Shown one piece after another: positions 36,704-47,823 of a stretch of DNA of 64,000 nt. Under the pieces are notes generated by a model, which did not search any database, was not told the origin of the DNA, and saw only the letters and a program-made list of their open reading frames with translations. Position 1 is the first letter of the stretch; each line of letters opens with the position of its first letter. The stretch lies in NCBI GenBank assembly GCA_019137255.1, contig WPDH01000140.1:62001-126000 (forward strand), given 5' to 3'. The DNA comes from Corinectria fuckeliana (taxonomy: Eukaryota; Ascomycota; Sordariomycetes; Hypocreales; Nectriaceae). Position numbers and translations under genes: made by a program.

Positions 36704-38983
36704 TCACATCATGCCAAGGCGGGTATTGCGCTTGTTCATCCGCGGTCGTGCGGCAGGGGGTGGCCCGGAGCCGGGACCGAGGCGGTTCCCTGTCGGGAGT
36801 CCGTACGGAGGGCGAGGAAGTCCTAGCCCGGGGCCGGGGGCGAGTCCCAACCCCGGGCCACTATGTTGTCGTGATCCTGGCCCAGGTCGGCCCGGGAGGC
36901 CACCTGCACCGTTCGGCGGGCGAGGTCCGGGGAAGCCCATCCCAGGCGGCCCACGCGGAGGTTGTAGTGCCTTCATGGGTCGATCGTATTCCGGACCTTG
37001 GTCGTTGCCGGCGAGCCACGGCTGCTGGACCCGTCGCCAGGCATCCCGCTCGCAGTACGATTTGCCGTCCACCTCGAAGTAGCCCTCGGAGAGCGATCGC
37101 CCACAGTCAAGACACCGGAAGCAGCCAACGTGGTACTTGATCTGGAACTCGTCTTGAAGGTACTGCCCTTCGATGCCCTTCTGGCAGCTACCGCACAGGC
37201 TACCGTTCAGCTTGTGGTAGTGCTGTTCGCAATAAGGCTTGTCTTCGTGGACATAAAATTCGGCCGAGGCGAAGGGCTCCGAGCAGGTTGCGCACACAAA
37301 GCATGCCTTGTGGTACTTGCCCGTTAATCTCCCGTCCGCAGATGAAATACTCTTGCCCCTGATTTCGAGTCCACACGCCTTGCAGTCGCCCCTATGCGCC
37401 GCTGGGTTGAGAGATCCTTTCCGGCCGGGAGGTGTCAGTGATGTGGGCGCGCCATGGGGACGACCGACTTGTACGGCTGGGTCTAAATAGTGGTGGTTTC
37501 GAGGAGAAGTGCTAAACGGGCCGGGAGTAAGGGGGGCGTCGAATCGACGGCCGCTTTGGACCGCTGGGTCGAGGCGGTCTCCTGGAGTCATCTCGTATGG
37601 CGACTCGGCTAGTGGAGACCTAGTTCGAACAGGTGGTTGCAATGAAGGATCGATTCGTAGATCCTTTGGTCGCAAGCTATCCATCGAGCTCTGAATATCG
37701 TTCATCAGACCATTCATAGCTGATGGGTCAGAAGGCTGGCGTCGGGTTGAAGATCGAGCAGGGCTGGTCTGGGAACTCGCGTGACTTGGGTGGCTGAAGG
37801 TCGAATATCCTGACGATGCCGAGTCGGACGGTGTATGGTAGGGATTGCTAACGCCGAACTCGGCAGCTAGGTCAACGGATCCCTCCTTTCGTGGGTGCAA
37901 AAGACTTTTCCTAGGTGGAGGACGTCTTGAGGTATCCGGACCCATAGACGGCCTGGATTTATGGCTTCGGGAACTCTCAGACTTGGCAGTATCGGGCCGG
38001 GGGCCTGGTGCTGAAGGCGTTCGCAGCGGAGGCGGGAGTTCTTGAGGAAAGGATGACTTCGGGAACGTCTCAGAGCGGCTGACGAGTCCTAAAGGTTTTG
38101 GCTCGAGCTCCTCACCATCTCGGGATGGCGGTGGCCCAAATCCCTCATAGTCGTTTCGTTTTGGTATACTTGGGTGTTCATTACCAGCACTGGCGTTGCT
38201 GGGCGTTTGATAGTGAAGGGGTGCTGTCACTGATCGCTTCGGGCCATTGGGGTCTCTCGGCGCACTCAGGAAATCGATTGGCTTGTCGAATGATGCACGG
38301 CGAGGAGGAGGACCTGGAAACGAAGGCGAAGAAGGACTGCGAGGGGGAAACGAAGGTGACGAAGGACTTCGAGTAGTGTCAAAGGGCCCGGGCGCGATCG
38401 TGTCCATCCGTTTCATCAGAGAACTATTAGTCTGCGAGCCCGGGCTCACTGAGAGATAATCTCCCTCAGTAGACCTATGCTTTGCGTCGAAGCCCATAAA
38501 GAAACTGGATTGCTCCGTCGGGCGCGGTGAAGGAATGAGGCCATCCTCGTGCGCCGGGGATGAGATAAAAAGTTCGTCTCTCTCATGGATCGACAAACTT
38601 CGAGAGTCGCCGTTGAGACTGTTTGGTGTCAACTGGCCTTGGCGCATCCACGGATCGTCTGCGTCCACGTTAGTGATTCCTGTTTCTGTCCGACACCCGA
38701 TCCACTTACTGGCTGCGCCAATGTCGACGGCGGATGGAATGCGTCCCGACTTTTCTGGTATTATCGTGGTATTGTATGGGTCGTATGGCTCATATTCCTC
38801 TGGTGGCGGCGACACTGGTGACCTGGTTAGCATGGCGGTGAAGATGAGCTTCTCGGTGGTCGCCTTACGCTCAGCTGCCGGTCCGGGACAGATATGTTCT
38901 CCCATCATGGAGATTTCGACCTGTCCGCCACATGACGAGCACTTGATAGTGGGGAGCATCATGGACTCCCGCATCATGGCCAT
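36704..38983 (-). CDS. Paxillin-like double LIM-domain protein
   Basis: The frame is open over the whole span, but a canonical intron (GTAAGT, CTAAC branch, GCAG; 38,659-38,709) of 51 bp lies inside it. Removing it keeps the phase and gives ...DIGAANDPWMRQGQ, so I model two exons (38983-38710, 38658-36704) and 742 aa. An N-terminal zinc-ribbon-like motif (IKCSSCGGQVEISMMGEHIC) is followed by ~450 disordered Ser/Pro-rich residues. Two LIM domains then lie at about 515-573 and 577-632 (C-x2-C...H-x2-C-x2-C-x2-C pattern, e.g. CKACGLEIRG and CGSCQKGIEG). The tail is Gly/Pro-rich. The architecture matches fungal paxillin-like proteins (Pxl1 type) that act at the cytokinetic ring and polarity sites through Rho/actin. 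Confidence 0.94.
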   Translation of the reverse strand: MAMMRESMMLPTIKCSSCGGQVEISMMGEHICPGPAAERKATTEKLIFTAMLTRSPVSPPPEEYEPYDPYNTTIIPEKSGRIPSAVDIGAASKWIGCRTETGITNVDADDPWMRQGQLTPNSLNGDSRSLSIHERDELFISSPAHEDGLIPSPRPTEQSSFFMGFDAKHRSTEGDYLSVSPGSQTNSSLMKRMDTIAPGPFDTTRSPSSPSFPPRSPSSPSFPGPPPRRASFDKPIDFLSAPRDPNGPKRSVTAPLHYQTPSNASAGNEHPSIPKRNDYEGFGPPPSRDGEELEPKPLGLVSRSETFPKSSFPQELPPPLRTPSAPGPRPDTAKSESSRSHKSRPSMGPDTSRRPPPRKSLLHPRKEGSVDLAAEFGVSNPYHTPSDSASSGYSTFSHPSHASSQTSPARSSTRRQPSDPSAMNGLMNDIQSSMDSLRPKDLRIDPSLQPPVRTRSPLAESPYEMTPGDRLDPAVQSGRRFDAPLTPGPFSTSPRNHHYLDPAVQVGRPHGAPTSLTPPGRKGSLNPAAHRGDCKACGLEIRGKSISSADGRLTGKYHKACFVCATCSEPFASAEFYVHEDKPYCEQHYHKLNGSLCGSCQKGIEGQYLQDEFQIKYHVGCFRCLDCGRSLSEGYFEVDGKSYCERDAWRRVQQPWLAGNDQGPEYDRPMKALQPPRGPPGMGFPGPRPPNGAGGLPGRPGPGSRQHSGPGLGLAPGPGLGLPRPPYGLPTGNRLGPGSGPPPAARPRMNKRNTRLGMM

Positions 38984-41900
38984 GGTGAAGGATGGTGCTG
39001 CGGTTGCAGATCCCAGTAATTGGTGTTGGCAGTGCTACTGATGTCTACAGATGCATTGGACTTCAATCGCTTTACGCCGACTGGGAAAGCGGCGTCGAAG
39101 GCCGCTTGATGGAAAGGTAGTCAGAGTCGACACCTATGCAAATGCGCGGTTGACGATGACCACCGAGTTTCGCGGAGAGCTCAGGCCGGCGACGACACGA
39201 TAGATTCGTTTCGTCCCCCAGGCCCGTCTCTTGTAGCCGGTGTCCCTGGGGTCGTTGACGAGGATTGGCGACGGCGATGCCGGATAAGCAAACCTAGCAA
39301 AGGGCAAAGCAAGCAGACGGCGGTGGACGACTTGGCTTTCCAGGACGGGGAGCCACCCGGAGCTGAGGAGATGGCCCGACTATGAAAGGATATCGAGAGT
39401 GCGCTTGGTTTGGACGACAATGCATTCGGCTGTGCGTGCTGAGTCGTGATCCGAGGCCAGGATAGAAGAAGAGCGAGAAGACGTACAGGCCAGACCAGGC
39501 GAGACGGCGTCTGCAGCAGACGAGACAGCGCAAACAAGTCCCAGACACGAAAGGACAGAGAGAAGTTCCGAGAGACAACTCGTGGTATGAGGAAGCGCCT
39601 AGCATGGTGTCTCGAGGAAAGCGTGGACTGTGGAGGGCGGCGCCGTCGGGGCTGGTGGGTTTGCTGCTAACAATGGCTAAGTTGCTAAGGGGGCGGGGGG
39701 GTAGCCCTGGTGCACCCTGGCGTCCCTGGCGTCCCTGGCGTGCTTGGCCTCTGCGCAGGCTACCTAAACTTCACACACTAAGGGACCCCTGCACCCCTGG
39801 TACGGCGGTGACTGCAGCGAGACGGGCTCGTCTGCGGTGGACGCGGTGTGGAAGGGAAGTGCAAGTGGAAGAGGACGAGCCAAGCCCGTCGCGGGTTGCG
39901 TGTGGCCCGCGCTGCTTCAGGTTTGCTTGCGGTTGCAGCAGTTGCAGCAGTTTGCGGGATGCTACGGAATGCGCTTTGCGGGATGCAGATCATGGCGGGA
40001 ACGGGCAGCCAGCAAGACCAGCAAGTGTTCCCAGCTCTGACAGCCCATCGAAGCTACTAGGTATCCATCTCCGAATACTCCTACTGCTTGCTTGGGACTG
40101 CGTGGTATTTCATACATATTAGAATACTTACTTCGTACCACGTGCGTTGTGTTGCTTTTACGGATTCGTCTATTCTTACCAAGTACTTAGATATAGGGAG
40201 TCTACTTCTACTGAGCAGCCAGACCTCTCTCCACTAACAGCATGTAGTGAAAGCACTGAGACATGGCATTCGTCAACGAGACAGGAACCACCACATCTTC
40301 ATCTTCAGGGCGGGGCGTGGCGGCACAGAGACAGTGCGTGGGAGTCCACAGAGGCAACAGCCTATCAATTCACAATACCCCATTGTCTGTTCGTACCTGG
40401 AGTAGGTTAATCATCTCGGCTTCAAGCTGCTTTGGTTCTCGGCCCATCGGTTCGCCTCGCTTGCTGCTCAAATTCCCACGACTCCCATGCCTCCTGTCTC
40501 CGGACAAGCCCTGGGACCCTGATGAGGTGCCCTGTCAAATGGCCGTGCAAACGGAGCTTGTACATAAAAGCAACCGGGATACATACTAATATGTAGTACA
40601 TCCTAGAGAGAGCCTCATGGAGGATACTGATCCGTCACCACCTCGACTGCACAACAAACCCGCATCAACAGTCACCGGCCTTTCCGATCAGAGTTGCCCG
40701 CTCCACACGCACTGGACGCTGGAAACTCCATTCAGAGCAGTCCATACAAAGTACGAGTATGCACCTACAGTTTTTCGATGCTGTCAGTGGCCAGGACGTC
40801 ATCGTCCTCATCTCTGGCTCGTCGAATCGGCATCGTGAGCAGAAGCAGCGACAACGACACAAAGCCCACGACTAAACCCCCTCAGGCTACTAGCATGACC
40901 GCTCCAGTCGTACGACGCCACCAGAGCACCGTCCAACGACCCTCAGAGTCGGATCCCAACGTTCTCGCGGACTCTTCGCTACTGGAGTCGGGTACCTTGC
41001 AGAAGCCTCTCCGCGGAGTGGCCCAGGACCCTGGCGCAGCTTCCCATACCCCTGCTAGCCGCTAACCTCTGCTGGAACATGGCCCGTCCCAAAAGAGAGC
41101 GGCCTCATCTAACGTCCTTATTGCTCTCGTGGCGTGGTACGAACCTGTCAATGCTTCGCGCAGTTGAATTGCGGCGCCAATTACTGGCAAATCACTTAAT
41201 ACTACTTATGGACGGGCGGGTGACTTTCTTCTGCCAGGATTGGCTAAGGAGGAGGACGAGTCTAATCCAAAGCCAAACTGGCCTCACCAAAACCAGCAGC
41301 GTCGGAGTCTGCTTTGCCTGCCTGCCCGCCGTCAATCGTCTTCCTTGTGGGTTCCATAACGGACTCCCGAATTAGGCCAAGCCTCCTTGGCTGAACAGGG
41401 CTGAAGAGAAGCTTCTAATCTCTCCACGGCGGCGCGGGTCGCCGTGTTGATTGGTAGGCCGGGGTGACTGAGGGTCGAGGGGATTACCGAATTGGGGGCT
41501 CTATTCGTAGGCCTACGAACAAGGAGCATGTTGGACGGCTGGCCAGGCGACCCCAGACTCCCGTGCCTCTTCCTAGCCTCTCTCCTCCCATCACTAACTA
41601 ATCCGACCTGCCCTTTTCAGTGGCTGCCCTTGAAAGGTGTGGCTGATCTTCATCTCTCCCTCGATGGTACTCCAAACAATGCGCGTGACTTGCTGTCAGA
41701 CAGGGTACCGGCAGGCTGATTTCCCGTCTTGTCCAACCATCTTGCGGCGTTTCGTGAGGGATCGAATCTAGCAAGTGACGAAATCGTCCACCGACCGATC
41801 CGAAGGCCAATTAATTCTACGGCTGCCGGTCATTAGCTCGGCACCTTAACAAGGGGATTTATTTAATGGCCTTTGTTCTTCGCGTGTTTTTCTCGTGTCT

Positions 41901-44900
41901 TGCCTTGCCTTGCCTTGCCTTATCTTGTCAGAGGGGCCGCAGCCAAGGAGGCTCCACCGTCTCAGGTACCAACGGGATTTCGTTGCTCTCCATTCCATTA
42001 AACCTCCGCGCGTAAAATGGGGACGGGCAATCCAGTACCGCGACTCAGAAACCGCTTCTGAAATCGCCAACCCGCTTCAAAGCTCCTCCTTTTCTCTCGC
42101 CTACGACTCGTAGCCCCTCTTAGTCAATTTGGCAGGATGAAGAGTCTAGAAGACCGAGGGCTTCCGCTAGACGTCATCGCTTCCTGAGGCTGAACAACGG
42201 CGTCGTCCTTACCAAGGAGCTAACAACACTGAAGCCTCCTCCGTGGAGTCTCCTCTGTAAAGCCAACCTCATCGAGTCTTCCCCGGTTCTCCAGGAAAGG
42301 GACGCCAGTCACCCTGTACCAAACTTCCACTTCCAAAGTATGTAGCATAGAAAGCATCTGCCAGGGACTGCGAGAACAGCGCCGTGAGAAACACCGAAGC
42401 ACAGCGCCATCATAGCATAGATCTTTATTGCCGGGATTATACTCTCTATCGAAACCATTCATTAATTACATCTGGCCTTGCACTTCCCTTTACAATTCCT
42501 CTAAGCATCCGTACAGGATCCACCCGGACCTTATCTCGACGAAATTGACAGACGCCGGTGCCGCGGTGATGATCAGTTTAATGAAGTTGAGTTTAGCGCG
42601 GGATGCTAGCGATGATCGATTGATCACTCAGTGCGCACCCAACACCAACGCCAACACCAAAGACTGACCCCGATGAAGCTGGCGCACGTCACTGGGTCCT
42701 AGCCCAAAACGCTCTCACTCAGGGGAAGAGCACGGCACGCGATTTCGGGGCCCGATGTCTGCGGTTTCACTTGGACAGGGTGAGTGTGATCGTCTGTCGG
42801 CTATCTGACACATGACCAGTCTCAGGTGCACGGGTGATGATTGAAGTAGGTATGCTGTCCTCTTCGTGAGCCTTTTGTCGACGATGGCTGCGGGTGGTCA
42901 GTGACGGCAGTGTACGATCTGGATTCTGTTTCCTCCGGCAGATGTTGTCATGACGATGAGAAACGACGCCCGCCAGAGTTCAAAGGGTTGAAACTACGCA
43001 CGCCCAGTGGAGTGAACACCAATGGAACAAGACCTCGAGTGCTATCATGCCTTGTCTTGAGAGATGGCCATGATAGGGGCTGTTGGTCAACACCTGTGTT
43101 TCGAGTGGCATGTGCCGGGCAAGTGGAAACGTTTTTGTAACTATTTGATGCCGTACTTTAGTTTGAAGGAGGAAACGGTTCCATCACCGCTGGTTGTTGG
43201 AGCACCCTTCAGACACAGAGAGTTCGTCATCGCCGTCTCTAGCAGCGAGCGGATTCCGCGGAACCTCCGCAAGTCCGTCGCCTAATTGCCCCGAAAGCTG
43301 GGCAACGGTGAGCCGGAGCGAAACGGCCGATTTCCCGACCGGTGTCGGTGCCGGCTGTGGAGTCCTTTCGGGGTGAGCAATGTCCCATTGAAAAGGCGGA
43401 GAGGGAATCTCTGCGCGCTTGCTTCTGCATCAGACATCGACTGAGGCAGGATCATCAAGGGCACAGCCGGTGATCCTTGTTGATCAACTTAGTTGGAGTT
43501 AGGACAAATGAACTGAACTGCCACAGCAGCCGCCGGAGCCGTTGAGGTAATTGCGTGCTAGCTAGCGCTCGCGGATTTGCGAGCGACGAATGGATGCGAA
43601 ATCCCCTCTCAAACGACCGACTTGATCGGGTCAGGATACGAAGCCTCATTCGATTGTTTGCAGCTCGTTTATTTGTTGACCGGCTACCTGAGTTTATGTA
43701 GTACTCAGATAGCAGCCGCAGTTGCCACGGGGCTTTCTTTCAATGGACCATTGGGTACCTAGGTATGTGAAAGGGTGTAGAAGTAAGTACTCTTGTTCCG
43801 CCAACGACACCATACTTGGACCTGCGTATCGTCGTTGCAATGATAGCCGAGGGTCCCACCAGCGAGCGAAGACGCCAACCAGGGACAAGATGCGGGATGC
43901 AGTGCCGTCCACAAAGGATTAGCATGGGCGTCAAAGCGTGCATATTCACGCATTCTTGGCAAAGTTCCGTGTCAAGTGTCAAACCGCCAGCGCTGTCCTA
44001 TGGTCGTACGGTAGCACAGCGAGGACGGACGGGAAGACTTGGCGGGGTCTTGACAAGCGAAGTCTACTACTACGTAGTATGTCGATGCTCGGGTACGAGA
44101 GCGAAGCAGCTCGCAACAATATTCCATTGGATGCATAGGTAGAACGGTTGGACTCTCTGTGCGGAACTGGGTGTTCATAGCAAGGGACGAACAAATAGTA
44201 CAGAGCACAACACACAAGACCTCCTCATGGCTGCTTAGGTACGGTACTGTATCCCTCCAGGTGCTGGTCCCGCGCTCTGCCGAAGTCCCGGAGGCAGCAG
44301 CGCCAATCACAGACTTGGCGTCTCGATAGTGAGTGAGCCTTCTGCACGACTTATTGGTGGCGCATGGATGAGAAGGGCAAATCGCTCTGTGTTTGCACGA
44401 GCTAGCGAAGAAGACTCGTGCGGCTGCAGCAGCGTGCAGCCTTGGTCGTTGTTGGACGATGCTACAGGCGCAGGGGGATCAGAGGGCTCAGGCCACTAGT
44501 TCGGCAACTGTCGTTGGCGATACTAGGACTTGATCCCGAAGAGCCGAACGGGTTCAGTCAGATAACCTGAACCATCATCCGCAAGTGCCCGAAGCACACG
44601 GTATTGTCTTATTAGTTAGGTACCTCACTCTCCCTTTGTCTCCCCCCCTGTCAATCTCCCACCCAAGTGCTTCCAAGCCACTCTCATGTTGATGCCTTTA
44701 CGGTGCCTGTCTCGCACGTCTCACAGAAATGCGACCTGTCTCCTACATTTCGCTTCGATATCCACCTCCGCAGCTTCCGAATCAGGCCACGGCGCTTCGG
44801 AGCTGTAGATTAGGGGTCCCTTTTCGTGGGATCCAACCTAAACCCTTCGTCCGCCTTTGTACCCGGGACCGCTACTAATAGTACTACTATGTACTAGTAG

Positions 44901-45452
44901 ATTATCGCGACTCCACTAGCGCCGCGTCTTCACCGCCCACAATTCGACGTGGCCGCAGCCGCAACGCCGCTCGTGTTCGTCTTTGCCATCATATTTGAAC
45001 CCTTCGCGTCCCTCCCGTTTCTCTGCCTCCGTCTTCTCGCTTTCAACCACCACAGTCAGAACAACTCCAACTCGCAGCATACCGCTTCAACCTCTTTTCC
45101 CCCCCAAACCCCCGTCGTAATCAACTCCCGAGTCTGATCTACCCCGCAACCCCGCCAAACAACAACAACCCCACCAAAGCCATCTTATCCAAAAGATCGA
45201 GGTCCTGATCCTCGATCACTCCAGTCGTCAAGACGTTTTCCAACCTCCTCAACTCGTATGTGCCCTTCTCCTACGATTCTCAAGAGACACAGTATGCTAA
45301 CCCCATTCCAGGATTCACCACCCGTTCGCAGGAGCCCGCTGCTCTCCCTCAGGAGGCGAAGCGGACTCGACCTTTGAACAGTAAAGGTCGTTAATCTCAA
45401 CCCGTAAACTCCATTCAACCCAACTTCCACGCAAAAGCCAACATCGTCAATC
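38984..45452. other. Large gene-poor region (6.5 kb) including the INO1 promoter and leader
   Basis: No defensible protein gene in 39,000-44,900. Short open frames are unrelated to any domain that I know. Dispersed TACTTCGTA (40,131) and TACCTAGG words occur. From about 44,900 the sequence becomes C/T-rich, typical of a highly expressed fungal gene's promoter and 5' UTR, and holds a probable leader intron (separate entry). Confidence 0.5.
45256..45311 (+). other. Probable 5'-UTR intron of INO1
   Basis: GTATGT donor, GCTAAC branch site 12-16 nt before a CCAG acceptor, 56 bp, located 142 bp upstream of the INO1 start codon in a pyrimidine-rich leader. All three signals are canonical for the introns in this window. 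Confidence 0.7.
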
Positions 45453-47139
45453 ATGGCTCCTCACGCGGAAGTCGGCACGGGCTCCTCGAACGGGACTCGC
45501 TACACCAACGCCAACGGCCAAGGATCCTCCGCTACCCAGGATCTCTTCACCGTCAACTCCCCCAACGTCACCTATACCGATGCGGAAATTCACTCCAAGT
45601 ACACCTACCGCACCACCAAGGTCGAGACTAACGACAATGGCAAGTACATTGCTACCCCTCAGGAGACCGTCTACGACTTCAAGGTCGAACGCAAGGTCCC
45701 CAAGACTGGTATGATGCTGGTCGGCTGGGGTGGTAACAATGGTACCACTGTCACTGCCGGTATCCTCGCCAACCGCCGTCAAGTCGACTGGGAGACCAAG
45801 GAGGGTCCTCGCGAGGCCAACTACTACGGCTCCGTCGTCATGAGCTCGACCCTCAAGCTCGGTACTGATGCCAAGACCAACCGAGAGGTCAATATCCCCT
45901 TCCACAACATCCTGCCCATGGTCCACCCCAATGACCTCGTCATTGGCGGCTGGGACATCAGCAAGATGAACTTGTCTCAGGCCATGGACCGCGCTCAGGT
46001 CCTCGAGCCCGCCCTCAAGGCCCAGGTCAAGAAGGAGATGGCCGAGATGGTTCCCCTCCCATCGGTCTACTACCCTGACTTCATTGCCGCCAACCAGGAG
46101 GATCGCGCCGACAACGTCCTCGAGGGCTCCAAGGCCTCGATGGCCCACGTCGAGCAGCTACGCAAGGACATCCGCGACTTCAAGGCCAAGAACAACCTCG
46201 ACAAGATCATCGTCATGTGGACTGCCAATACTGAGCGATACGCCGACCTGATTGAGGGCGTCAACGACACTGCCGACAACCTTCTCAAGGCTATCGAGCA
46301 GGGTCACGAGGAGGTGGCTCCGTCTACTGTCTTCGCCGTCGCCTGTATCCTCGAGAACACCCCCTTCATCAACGGCTCTCCCCAGAACACATTTGTTCCT
46401 GGTGCCATTGAGCTGGCCGAGCGCCACAACGCCTTCATTGGTGGTGACGACTTCAAGTCAGGCCAGACCAAGATGAAGTCTGCTCTCGTTGACTTCCTCA
46501 TCAACGCCGGTATCAAGTTGACCTCCATTGCCAGCTACAACCATCTTGGCAACAACGACGGAAAGAACTTGAGCTCCCAGAAGCAGTTCCGCTCCAAGGA
46601 GATCTCCAAGTCCAACGTCGTTGACGACATGGTTGAGGCTAACCACGTCCTTTATAAGAAGGGCGAGCACCCTGACCACTGCGTTGTCATCAAGTACATG
46701 CCTAATGTTGCCGACAACAAGCGTGCCCTTGACGAGTACTACGCTGAGATTTTCCTCGGTGGCCACCAGACCATCTCGTAAGTGAAGCTTACTGCGTCTC
46801 CACATAATCCCTAGCTAACTGTCGACTAGTATGTTCAACATCTGCGAGGATTCTCTCCTGGCCTCGCCTCTGATCATTGACCTGGTCGTCCTTGCTGAGA
46901 TGATGTCTCGTATCCAGTGGAAGACGGCCTCTGCCGATGGCTCTGCCACCACTGAGTACAAGAACTTCCACAGCGTCCTGAGCGTTCTCAGCTATATGCT
47001 CAAGGCTCCCTTGACTCCTCCCGGCACTCCCGTCGTCAACTCCCTCGCCAAGCAGCGTGCCGCCATGACCAACATCTTCCGTGCCTGCGTTGGTCTCCAG
47101 CCCGAGTCTGACATGACCCTCGAGCACAAGCTGTTCTAA
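45453..47139 (+). CDS. INO1: Inositol-3-phosphate synthase
   Basis: Two exons (45453-46777, 46830-47139) joined over a 52-bp intron give 544 aa, the usual length for the fungal enzyme. It converts glucose-6-phosphate to 1D-myo-inositol-3-phosphate using NAD+ internally, the committed step for inositol lipids and inositol phosphates, in the cytosol. Visible signatures are the NAD-binding loop GWGGNNGTT (about 91-99), [15 protein letters not shown] (about 312), [24 protein letters not shown] (about 361) and the C-terminal [17 protein letters not shown] plus [18 protein letters not shown]-ending codons dominate, consistent with strong expression, and the leader is C/T-rich. In yeast INO1 is repressed by inositol; I cannot identify the corresponding element here. 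Confidence 0.99.
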
Positions 47140-47610
47140 ACAGTGACACTCAACATGGCCGGCAAGATGTCGCATAGTGCGATTGCTTGGATCTAAGGAG
47201 GAGGATTAAGGACTGTCTTTACCGCTGAGAAAACATGAAAATGGAAAAGAATTTGAGGGTGGATAATTATGCACATATTCATAGTACACGAATTGATTAT
47301 GGCCCGTCTCCTCAAAAATTAAGAAAGACCCTTGAGACATTGGTGACTTTCGCTCTCTATCTCTCTTATCTTTTTGATAGTAGTCTCACTATTAACAAAG
47401 GCAGAACAATTGGTGCGTCAGGTTATTAGGTTTTAGGGGGCATCAGGTTTTGAAAGACTGTTATAAGAGAGTGACATGGTAGAAAAGAGTGTGTTTGCAG
47501 CCCAAGTGAATATGTATTATCTACAGTCCGAATAGCACGGCTTGTCAACAAAGCCCAGTATTGGCCATCCCAGTCCCAGAAGGAAAGGATCGAGACAGTA
47601 AGTCAACCAA
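47140..47610. other. INO1 3' flank
   Basis: A+T-rich, probable 3' UTR and terminator of INO1 and of the small opposite-strand frame. No gene seen. Confidence 0.6.
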
Positions 47611-47823
47611 TCAACCCTGAAGGCTGCGGCGGACGGTGAATATCTGCTTGGCTCTTTTCTCATCCACCAAGTGCATCGAGCAATAGTTGCGTATGTCCTT
47701 GGTGTTCTTGCTAGTGACAGCGCACGCCAAGTTGGTCTGGGCATCGAATTTCTCATCGCATTGTTCAAATTCACCCTTGTTGACACACCCGCATGTGTAC
47801 GCGTTGTAGTGTTGAACACACAT
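47611..47823 (-). CDS. Small Cys-rich protein, possible zinc-binding
   Basis: A 70-aa frame from an ATG: MCVQHYNAYTCGCVNKGEFE then QCDEKFDAQTNLACAV and RNYCSMHLVDEKRA. Cysteines at 2, 11, 13, 22, 34 and 47 plus His51 (YCSMH) resemble the short C-x-C...C-x3-H proteins that are common and mostly unnamed in filamentous ascomycetes. No signal peptide is seen, so it is probably intracellular. The upstream region on this strand is C/T-rich like a fungal leader. Composition and the ordered cysteines argue for a real gene; shortness and lack of an intron argue for caution. Confidence 0.42.
   Translation of the reverse strand: MCVQHYNAYTCGCVNKGEFEQCDEKFDAQTNLACAVTSKNTKDIRNYCSMHLVDEKRAKQIFTVRRSLQG

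Noticed and set aside
45447..46148. 233-codon antisense frame over INO1
   Set aside because: Mirror of strong codon bias in INO1; Val/Gly/Leu-rich pseudo-protein without independent support.
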